Positions 54,981 through 64,000 of a DNA stretch of 64,000 nucleotides are shown in pieces; the first letter of the stretch is position 1, and every line of letters begins with the position of its first letter. The stretch covers positions 11,064,885 through 11,128,884 of the forward strand of contig OZ024783.1 in assembly GCA_964017065.1 (NCBI GenBank), read 5' to 3'. The DNA comes from Haliclona indistincta (Eukaryota > Porifera > Demospongiae > Haplosclerida > Chalinidae). The notes beneath the pieces were generated by a model. The model ran no database searches. It worked only from the letters and a program-made list of their open reading frames with translations, and was not told where the DNA came from. The position numbers and the translations under genes were made by a program.

Positions 54981-55853
54981 ACTGATTACACTACACAAAC
55001 AATATCACTTTTAACATCACTCAGAAGTCACTATCACTTGCACTAGAACCGTACAGTACTAATAGTAACACGATATTATAGCGGTTTACAAAGATCTTGC
55101 ATAGAGAGCTTGAAGCAGACGTCACTACCAAGATCATATGATTTTTCTTTCTCATGCTTCTTTTCTTTCTGCTTTCAATCTTAATATCTGTCAGAGCTCA
55201 TCAAGCTTGCAGTGAAGGTATATACCTGTCCAGGTGTTGTCACAGGCATCCAACAAGATTGTGGACACGCTATCTTGCTAGTAGAGACCGGGACTTGAGG
55301 ACTGTTTTTATCGTATTTACAACCACCCCTGTGATAAAACTATCATGCAACAATAGCCGCAACGTGTGTTGTCACGGCAAGTCGCTGTATTGTCCAGTCT
55401 CTTTAATATAAAAAGCAATGTAGTACGCAAGCACAGCTGGAGAGGCAGCCACCATCACCAGTCTTATTATACAAAGATCATCAATCCTAACAAAAAAGTG
55501 ATTTGATTGTCAGGCAATTAAAGTGCCAGTCTGGCAAGAAGCCAGACTATAGTTAACTTCACAGGAGGGTCAAGTGGTTTGGTCTCCCTTGCCACTTATA
55601 TGCACTGTTGATCACAAACCAGCACCAAGTGATTATTTGAGGATAACTGTCTTATTATGCGCTCCTAATTTGACAGAAGGCTCACTATGCCATGACTAAT
55701 GAATTTAACTACTATTTGATTGACTCAACTAGCGTGAGCTCAGATCAGTCTCCAACTATAACCAACAGCAATGTGACCTTATTCGTAGTCCAATATGCTC
55801 TGTACTAATAATTATAGCTATTAGTACAAAGTATTACTAATATAGTAGGAGAG
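54781..55853. other. Spacer with short TE frames
   Basis: 54786-54977 encodes a basic helical fragment (RRKQILVLKAKQKNIRQHRV) that continues the element shared with 41440-41525. 54980-55850 has no gene that I can support. Confidence 0.35.
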
Positions 55854-56700
55854 TCAGACTTGACGATAGAGGATATAATTGAGCGAATTAAGGATTCTAA
55901 GTCACCAGCTGTTGCAGATATGCAAGTCTCCTTCAGACAACATAGAAATAATAAACCAGCACCAGATCTAACTATGCACCTCACCATTCAGAGACCACTA
56001 ACAAGGCAACTAGGCAACTATGGGGCGAGCGTCGCTCCGAGCATGGCTACCCAGCAGGTACGCACTGCAAAGCATAGTCAACGCATTTGACACTAGCTGC
56101 TTGTCCGCGACCAAAGGTGGGCATTGGTTAAAAACACGAGTAATACCTAAACGCACGTGTAGAATCTATGGTAGGTACTACAACAACCACAACGGATGCT
56201 GGTAGTCTGCTTGTAAACACCATCATGCTGATGCTGGATGATCCTACCTTCAGTATTCAGAGTGCTCCTGCAGTTCCCAACAGAAAGTTGGCACAACATC
56301 TTGTCAAGTGGATGCCAGATCACAAGGATATTGCAACTAAATTCGAAAAAGAACTGATAAAATTGCTTTCTACATGTATTGCTCAGAAAACAATCCAGCG
56401 TACTAAAGCAAAAACAACAAGAGACAAGATGTGGACTGCTTATCACAAAAATTAATAATGACGGTTATCCGAAAACTACACATCTTTGTGGAGGACATTT
56501 CTTGCCAACAGTGACTCCTCAATGTTGCCAATCTTATGCCAGCATGTCGGACATGAAGTTTTAAAGCAGTTAATCAAAAAGCATTACCCAGTCTCAAAAG
56601 TATCTGGAAAATAACCAGCAAAAATTGATCCAACCTAAGAAGAACTAAGTGAGATTCGTTATGTAGCTGGCTGGGTTGATGACGAAGGAGATGTATTCAG
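55854..56700 (+). pseudogene. Degraded TE gene, two putative exons
   Basis: A first frame (55860-56056: LTIEDIIERIKDSKSP, then MATQQ before gtacgc) and a second (56168-56455: SLLVNTIMLMLDDPTFSIQS, LAQHLVKWMPDH, TRDKMWTAYHK) are followed by broken frames with EELSEIRYVAGWVDD. The MWxxYH and RYVAGxV patterns are ones I have seen in animal transposon proteins, but I cannot name the family. Multiple stops show decay. Confidence 0.4.
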
Positions 56701-57332
56701 TAAATCTACATTGTCCGTAGAAACGCTTTGTCGGACGCAAGTTCAGGTGCTCGGACCGACGCTTGTACCAAGTGTCAATAGCATAGTATGCACCGTTACA
56801 GTCACTTCTGCTCTATACAAGACCTTCGTAAACCGCTGTATTCATATAAACATAATGTTTATGATATCACAATTATATAGCCAGCAGCTAGCATAGAATG
56901 ACATCATTAGAGGTATCTATAGTAAATTGGAATGTCTTATAAACAGTAGAAACATTAAAACTATTGTTTAGACTTACCTAGATACAAATAGCATTGCCGT
57001 CAGCTATATTGAACTTAATTTTTGTTACCTCTCGTAACTCGACACTATCTCTTTCCGTCAACTCATGCTTGACTGAGTTTGTTTAATTATTTAATTTCTT
57101 GATCCTTCTTACAAGTACACAAAGCTACTTAACTAGACCAGATTACCCCCTCCATGCAAAAATCCCAACCATTATGGTAATTTAGTTACATACACATAAT
57201 ACCTTGCGATGGCTCAATTCTCCGTCCAGTTCTTCTGCTTTCTTCTTGATTATCATTAAAATAGAATATCTGTTGAAAAAACAAACCACGTTTACTGCAG
57301 TACATCCTTACTAATAATAAAAAATTATTATT
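56701..57332. other. Spacer; possible small minus-strand exon
   Basis: On the minus strand 57269-57203 (67 nt) is flanked by a good acceptor (ttttcaacag) and donor (caag/gtatta) and encodes FNDNQEESRR. It could be a further exon of the ATM homologue, but similarity is too short to decide. The rest holds no gene. Confidence 0.3.
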
Positions 57333-57566
57333 TGTGACCGGATCTGAGAAAATGAGCCTTAAGGGGACCTCTAGTAGATGAAAGTAATGCACGAAAGTCA
57401 TTTGACTTTTTGGGTCAAAACCAATTTTGTATTGACAAGAACAAGGATAGTATTTATCATTTCTGCACCAGCATTGATGCTGACAAAACTCAATGAGCTG
57501 AATATTTTACGTTATTTCCATTTACGACAGATCCCCTTACGGCTCATTTTCCCAGATCCGGTCACA
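57333..57566. mobile_element. 234-bp MITE with about 34-bp TIRs
   Basis: The left end tgtgaccggatctgagaaaa and right end (reverse complement tgtgaccggatctgggaaaa) match, and the likeness continues through atgagcc(t/g)taagggga. Flanks share TTT/TTC at best, so the target duplication is short or unclear. It has no coding capacity. Confidence 0.8.
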
Positions 57567-59561
57567 TTTCATCCCATGCACTGACCTGGTGTATGACATC
57601 GACAGCTAAATCAATCAATAAAATAGATACACTACCATCACTTTTACTAGAATAAAGGAGAGAAAAGAACAGATAAGTTATTTTATTGTACTACAGTACA
57701 CAAAAAATAATTTTGATGACAGCGTATAAATTTGATTTTTTCAGATTTAACAAGAAAGAATAAATTGCATTATTATGGTTAAAACACGTTAGTAAGCGGC
57801 GTTTTGCCCGAAATTAGCTGGTCCACTTTCCCAATATTTTTATGATTTATTGTACAGCGGATAATTTTCAAGAGAGAAAATTTAGCAAATGCGCGAGATA
57901 GAGCATTCTGCGAATAATAATTATTGCAAATCAGTGTTCTTGTCCTACCTTTGTCAACCAAAACAATATTATGCGGATAAAATTTTTGCGCTATACGTTA
58001 TACAGGGTTTAGATTTAAATTGTTGAATGAAGACAAAAACATAAGTCGCCATAAGGTCATTGCCAAGTGTTCAGCAATAGACAGCACAAAATTAACACAA
58101 TAGACAAAAGTTTGTGCTCTGGCTACAGTTTGGTGGAGACAAGCTAACAAGTCTTGTCTACTAACTAGCTTTGATTAATAATAATTATCATTATCAAACA
58201 AATCTAATATCAAACTCCCACTTGAGCAAGCACACACGCACACAGAAGCCGACAAACCTGACTATCAAATCCCATTGGAACCAGTCACATGTGAAGCATT
58301 AACTAGTACACACGACTGCTCCACCGCACAAAGTGTTTCACACTCTAACTGATAAAGCTAAGGAACCTCAAATTTGAACACACGCAGCTATCAAAGACCG
58401 CCACAAACCCAAACACAACCACTCTGAAAAAAACAAACAGACCAGAAAATCAATGTAAACCACAAAAATGACAAGCAATAGAAGACGACAGCAACAACAG
58501 ATGAAGCTGCTTGTAAATAAATGACATTTGAACTTGTTTTTTACTTGTTCGTATAACTACCAAACCTATGATAATTGTGTACAAGGGTAGGGTTGTTTCT
58601 ATGACAACCAATGCACCCAATGAGAAACAATGTCATAGAGTGTACACAATGGCGGGATACTGTGTAGTTTCCTTGTACCACTGACCTGAGCACATGTATG
58701 AGCAAGTCATACATTATCACAAAGTCGGTCTAAACAGAATTTATAATGGAAACACTTACTATATCCATACTTGTTTATGTAAAAAGAAACATACAGGTGT
58801 ACGAACATAAGATTGGGTACATGTATACACAAATTCAGAAATTTCCCAGGGTAATCCCCTATCATAATTAACTGCCAACAATCAAACCCTCCCTTATTGG
58901 GTGAGAAATTTTCGAAATAACCTATCCACAAGGCACCATGAACATGTATATCATTACAGTAGACACATAGATAGAATGTATGTACATTGAAGTACATTGC
59001 TGGGCTGTCAATTGTAATCACTCTAGAGAGAAACAAGCCAGAGAATCTAAATGTGGTAGATACAATTACGATCAGATTTGTGTAAGCATCACGAGTATTG
59101 ACATTACACACAACATTGCGTAACATTGGTATCACATATCTTGGTACAATAGAGTATGGAAACATTCACATCAAGTTGGCACATGTACAATGAAGGGCTT
59201 CAAATTAGCACTAGCCAGCTAGCCCGAGGCTAGTAAAATATAGCTTGGGCTAATAAATTAAAATGTACAGGTTGGTAGTCCAGCTGGCCAGAGATACTTG
59301 TAGACTTACTGCAGAATTTGACTGGAAACAAGTCGCTTATTTTATTGGGCTGGTAGAAACTGTTTTGGGCTAGTTCAATTTGATTGTACTTGCCCTGCTG
59401 GCTAATTTGAAACTAATTTAATTTGAATACCTGGTACAATGCCTTGTCATCATACCATTCACATAATGCCGAAAATGAGAGATTGTGATATGTTGTGGAA
59501 GACATGCAACACTGTTGTGCTGACAACCATGATATAATCTTAATCAATCAATATTTCTAAC
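57567..59561. other. Spacer, probably intronic
   Basis: No exon recognised. 59196-59412 may be a MITE, with ends gcttcaaattagc and gctaatttgaaac in inverted orientation and several ctag(c/t)c motifs inside. If the ATM homologue continues leftwards, this stretch is intron. Confidence 0.35.
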
Positions 59562-60536
59562 CTTGCCCATCTTAGTCTATTTGTGGTGGTTTCACATTCC
59601 GAGAGCACCAGCTCATGAACTTTGTTCAGAATTGACTTCCACTTGTGATCGCTGCCAGCCCACGCTCCATCATCGTCAGTGTGAGCACCTTGAGGATGGT
59701 GAACCCTGACCTGAGAGAGAGAGAGAGAGTGAGTGAGTGAGTAAGTGAGTGAGTGAGTAAGTGAGTGAGTGAGTGAGTGAGTGAGTGAGTGAGTGAGTGA
59801 GTGAGTGAGTGAGTGCACGAGTGAGTGGGTGAGTGATTGGGTGAGTGAGTGATGGTTGAGCGAGCGAGTGAGTGAGTGAGTGAGTGAGAGGGTGGGTGAG
59901 CGGGTGAGTAAGTGGGGGAGTGAGTGCGTTATTCCACTCACTTGAATCCGAAGGAATTCAATGAGTTGATCCTACAAAAAGAAAAACAGTGCTAATTAAA
60001 TTTCAGCAAATCAAAACAAACTGAGTGTGCAAGTTCATGTAACAACTTTCACATGAACACAGATGTACGAAAACACGGTCAAAACATGCTTGAACAACCA
60101 CAATGCCGTGGGCACATCACAACACTTGGCCCTCCTACTCATCTTTGACACAAATCATTTGGATGCTCTTCAATCACTTGCACTATTCACCAAACACGTT
60201 CAATAAATCACTCCCGAATATTTTTACACTTCATCTACATCATTCATTCACACTCTCTCACTCACTCACTTATTCACTCGCTCACTCACTCATACACTCA
60301 CTCATTTACTCACTCAGACACTCACTCACCTACTCATTCACTCACTCACTCACTCACTCATTCGCTCACTCACTCACTTTCACTGGTGGTGGACTTCTCG
60401 CCCAGGCCTGCAAAAGCTGGGGGCATATTTCTTCTCCTAGCTTGCATAGTCTACCACGAGATGACGTAGCCACAGCAACACAGTAGCCATTGAGACCAGC
60501 TAACAGGTGTTCCAGCACCGTGGAGTTCTGCTCTTG

Positions 60537-60622
<86 letters not shown>

Positions 60623-61400
60623 GATCTCAAATAGGTCAGTGCAACTGTTGTGAAAGAAGAAATCTCCCTTGTACAATGCATGGGGCCTTGTGGTTACAAG
60701 TAATCATGTTCAAAACCCATTTCTTATTAGCTATGAGAGAATTGAACACCCTATAAGACAGTATTGACATTGTACTTTTAAAAACCAGTACATCAAAATG
60801 AGAGAAAGCTAGACAGACAACAACGATTACAGACATCCTGTTAAACATCCTGCTACATTGTGCACCTCACAACACAATCACTAATACAGCTAATGGGAAG
60901 TGATTGCAGCTGGCTAGCTATTGTGCGATCGTATGATGATCACAAATTACTCTATCGATCACCTCATGCAATGCAAGCACATTCCGATACACTACTTGCA
61001 CTCACACACACACACACCACAGTTTCATGCAGTACATAACTAGGAATATGAATTCACAGGAATTGCTTCAAGTATGCCTCAGTCCCTGTAGGTCTTAACT
61101 GCATTCCCATGTCCCACGTACTATCACGACTATTAGTCTCACTTCATTCAGCAAAATTTGGACTAATTCAAAATTTGACTAAATTCAAAATTTGTAGCAT
61201 ATGCACATAGCTCAATTCTTACCTGATATTCTTGGTAGCTGACTGGAAGAACATGTACAACTGTGCTGCCGGCAAGTCACAGTTTGTTACACAGTGAGAA
61301 ATGATGCTGTGAATTACACGAGCAAGAATAGATCGATCCAGCGATGTAGAGGAGGATGATATAGAGGATTGGAAGAGCTTACAGTAGATAGCAAGTAGAT
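59562..61400 (-). CDS. ATM: ATM kinase homologue, N-terminal exons (partial)
   Basis: Four consecutive minus-strand exons with consistent phases: 61400-61223 (178 nt), 60537-60378 (160), 59971-59942 (30) and 59710-59562 (149). Translated motifs: ILARVIHSIISHC; RLCKLGEEICPQLLQAW; DQLIEFLRIQ joined to VRVHHPQGA; HKWKSILNKVHELV. These follow, in order, the N-terminal HEAT region of ATM, the PI3K-like kinase that signals DNA double-strand breaks in the nucleus. Exon 2 starts with one base completing a Ser codon; the 10-codon exon is flanked by phase-0 introns. The start exon(s) lie to the right and the kinase domain is not in the window. Introns carry large microsatellites at their splice sites. 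Confidence 0.8.
59711..59941 (-). repeat. (GTGA)n array filling an ATM intron
   Basis: Plus strand gtga/gtgag repeats with interruptions occupy about 59728-59935, ending in gagaga next to the acceptor. On the sense (minus) strand the 231-nt intron is a CTCA/CTCT tract running into the acceptor ctctctctcag. Confidence 0.95.
60249..60377 (-). repeat. (GTGA)n array starting at an ATM splice donor
   Basis: Plus strand shows imperfect ctcactcactca. On the sense strand the exon end GTGAAA is followed directly by GTGAGTGAGTGAGCG, so the 5' splice site is the first unit of the array. Confidence 0.95.
60540..60619 (-). repeat. (CT)40 polypyrimidine tract of an ATM acceptor
   Basis: An almost pure (GA)n of 80 bp on the plus strand reads (CT)n on the sense strand and ends in CTCAG at the exon at 60537. 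Confidence 0.95.
60620..61222. other. ATM intron
   Basis: Between the exons at 61223 and 60537. It contains a (CA)n at about 61004-61020 and no recognisable gene. Confidence 0.5.
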
Positions 61401-61403
61401 CTG

Positions 61404-61463
61404 AGGGAGGGAGGGAGGGAGGGAGGGAGGGAGGGAGGGAGGGAGGGAGGGAGGGAGGGAGGA
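61404..61463 (-). repeat. (CCCT)15 tract at an ATM acceptor
   Basis: Plus strand (GGGA)n of about 60 bp reads CCCT on the sense strand and runs into CCCTCAG before the exon starting at 61400. Confidence 0.95.
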
Positions 61464-62418
61464 AAGGAAAAGCAACTTGTAAAAGTACTTGTAATATGCA
61501 TATCCCACATAATTCATACACAATGTACATACATGTGTAGTACAGAACTCGTCAATAACTATTACTAACTATTACATAACTCTACCTAACGGTATGACGC
61601 AACGTTTATTTTAAAGAGCTCAAAAGACTACACAGACCACAGTGACTGAGATTTGTTGAGACTAGCTCGAATGTGGAAGACGAACAAATGGGAATGACAC
61701 ACGCATGCTAACAGCACAGAGAACACAATCACTAGCCTGCAAATAATAAAATTACAGTACCACGTTTGCAGTACAATAATTTATGGAAAATGAATAACAA
61801 GATATTCCAAAAAATAGCAATAAAGTCTGCTCTTTATCCTAACCAGTTTTGTCCCCATTTGGCATAGCTACATGTAAAGTCATCCCACTTTAGCAGACAT
61901 ATTGACTAAAACCGCATTCCAACATCATGTGACCATAACCACGCACAGTACACAAACATGCAAACATGTATATCCCATTATGGATATTGATTTTGGATCC
62001 ACACACACACATCTACACACTCTTAACAGTGCACATGGCTTCATTACCGAACATGATAAACAAAGTCATGTGCTCCTCTGGTCACCACTACACACATACA
62101 CGAATACCCTCTAGTGCTTCCAACGTACTCAAACACACTTGGAGCATGTACAGTGTATTACAGTATGAAGTACAGCACTAATCAAAGTCATGTGCTCCTC
62201 TTGTCACCATTACACATACACACGAACACCCTCTAATGCTTCCAACTTACCCATAAACACACTTGGAGCATGTACAGTACCACAGTATAAGTAATGTATT
62301 ACAGTGTGAAGTACAGCACTAATCCATCAGGCTATCATGACTTGGCGTCAACACTGCCTTATTCATCACACACCAATTATCATGTGTGCACACACGTAGC
62401 CCACACACACTGATACAA
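61464..62418. other. Spacer with a two-copy 120-140-bp repeat
   Basis: About 62062-62182 and 62184-62320 are tandem copies (aaagtcatgtgctcctct, cacttggagcatgtacagt, gaagtacagcactaatc). Most of it is probably ATM intron. No exon is identified. Confidence 0.5.
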
Positions 62419-63317
62419 CAGTACTACACTTCATGCTCAATACAGTACAATACATTACTATACACACATGTCAGTACTACACTTCATGCTCAATACAGTA
62501 CAATACATTACTATACACACATGTCAGTACTACACTTCATGCTCAATACAGTACAATACATTACTATACACACATGTCAGTACTACACTTCATGCTCAAT
62601 ACAGTACAATACATTACTATACACACATGTCAGTACTACACTTCATGCTCAATACAGTACAATACATTACTATACACACATGTCAGTACTACACTTCATG
62701 CTCAATACAGTACAATACATTACTATACACACATGTCAGTACTACACTTCATGCTCAATACAGTACAATACATTACTATACACACATGTCAGTACTACAC
62801 TTCATGCTCAATACAGTACAATACATTACTACACACACATGTCAGTACTACACTTCATGCTCAATACAGTACAATACATTACTACACACATGTCAGTACT
62901 ACACTTCATGCTCAATACAGTACAATACATTACTATACACACATGTCAGTACTACACTTCATGCTCAATACAGTACAATACATTACTATACACACATGTC
63001 AGTACTACACTTCATGCTCAATACAGTACAATACATTACTATACACACATGTCAGTACTACACTTCATGCTCAATACAGTACAATACATTACTATACACA
63101 CATGTCAGTACTACACTTCATGCTCAATACAGTACAATACATTACTATACACACATGTCAGTACTACACTACATGCTCAATACAGTACAATACATTACTA
63201 TACACACATGTCAGTACTACACTTCATGCTCAATACAGTACAATACATTACTATACACACATGTCAGTACTACACTTCATGCTCAATACAGTACAATACA
63301 TTACTATACACACATGT
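62419..63317. repeat. Minisatellite, 17 units of 53 bp
   Basis: Unit begins cagtactacacttcatgctc and ends ctatacacacatgt. Seventeen head-to-tail copies are nearly identical; one unit is 2 bp short near 62880 and another has a base change near 63171 (ctacat for cttcat). Such homogeneity indicates recent expansion or homogenisation. The unit is not a multiple of three, yet free of stops on the plus strand, which creates three long spurious frames. Confidence 0.97.
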
Positions 63318-64000
63318 CAGTACGGAACACTATGCTGCTTGTGGACTACTAATCGTGCACACGTCTTTCTCAGAATCAGTTCACAGGTTTCTACTGTTAA
63401 TACACAGAAGCAGTTCTGTGAAGGTGACTTTAAGTATAAGACATCTTCCACAAGTTCACTAGTTTACATAGCGTATGTACATAACCACTACTGTTATACA
63501 AATGTAAACACACATTACAAATACTGAGATTTAGTTTATGCAGGAAGAACAGGTGACATTGAACTGACCTATGGAACAACTGATGGATGAATAGTGAGGT
63601 GAAAAAAAAACAGAGAAGATACAGATTGATTGATGCAGATTTTATGAACATACACATTACTCTATCAATGTGAATCCATAATATGACAAAGACATAACAT
63701 GTTACGAGATAGTTCTGCATACCAAGGCTAGAGGGCGGGGTGGTAGAACATGAGGCGAGAGAGGGAGAATCCCGGGGAACTCCCCTCCGCATGATCTCAG
63801 TCCTAGGCTCATGTACCAATGCAATTCGATTAACACATACCTCGATCAGTACGCTAGATAGCTCTACATATTAAATTTCGTGAACAGAACCAAAATTTGC
63901 ATTGCATCACAAAAACTGACTCTGTGGTACTTGAAATAATTTTTTATAATTTTTGTCATAATGTCATCATTTCCATTATGTCGAATTAGTGCCTGTTAGT
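63318..64000. other. Terminal spacer
   Basis: I see no exon that I can support. A GC-richer patch at 63725-63800 keeps an open minus-strand frame (EIMRRGVPRDSPSLASC) but without a recognisable family. Confidence 0.35.

Noticed and set aside
57203..57269. Further ATM exon on the minus strand
   Set aside because: The splice sites are good, but the 22-residue peptide is too short and not distinctive enough, and at least one exon would be missing between it and 59562.
59540..60681. Frames with HSLT or SLSL repeats
   Set aside because: These are translations of GTGA and GA microsatellites. Only the short non-repetitive parts, with splice sites, are real exons (ATM).
62386..63527. Three overlapping plus-strand frames of 294-364 codons
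   Set aside because: They are one 53-bp tandem unit read in three phases; no start context or domain supports translation.

Overview
The window reads as AT-rich nuclear DNA of a non-bilaterian animal, most likely a sponge (Porifera). This is an inference from very short GT-AG introns (about 38-60 nt in several genes), a fibrinogen-related gene of a type I associate with sponges and cnidarians, animal-type transposons, abundant micro- and minisatellites, and N-terminal exons of an animal-type ATM kinase. No database search was possible, so every family name rests on motifs I could read.

Layout. 1-5.9 kb is a repeat-built, apparently non-coding block bounded by two identical 143-bp direct repeats. 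5.9-24.5 kb is a tandem cluster of at least ten members (six with complete frames lacking visible lesions or close to it, the rest fragments or broken) of one single-exon membrane-protein family that I cannot name. Members have about five hydrophobic segments, a cysteine-rich loop with N-glycosylation motifs (NNIT) and a Pro-Trp near the C-terminus. A broken fibrinogen-related gene and several inverted-repeat elements sit among them. 24.8-29.2 kb is a tyrosine-recombinase (DIRS/Ngaro-like) retrotransposon with gag-like, reverse transcriptase/RNase H and recombinase frames. 29.7-31.6 kb holds a gene of unknown function and a Tc1/mariner-like transposase with one stop.

31.7-46.5 kb is a diverged direct duplication (31.7-37.9 and 42.3-46.5 kb) full of transposon remains. 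One copy carries a 445-bp TIR element with a 9-bp target duplication, and the other copy preserves the matching empty site. 46.95-52.15 kb is a 5.2-kb DNA transposon with 56-64-bp hairpin-bearing inverted repeats and a perfect 9-bp target duplication. It carries two convergent multi-exon genes: a roughly 990-residue zinc-finger protein resembling DUF6589 proteins and a RecQ-type helicase. The 445-bp element is its internal deletion derivative. This is the strongest candidate for a poorly described system in the window.

52.3-57.6 kb is a graveyard of retroelement pieces (OTU protease-like, RT-tail-like) and MITEs. 59.5-61.4 kb holds four minus-strand exons of an ATM homologue whose splice donors and acceptors are built from microsatellites. 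62.4-63.3 kb is a 17-copy 53-bp minisatellite.
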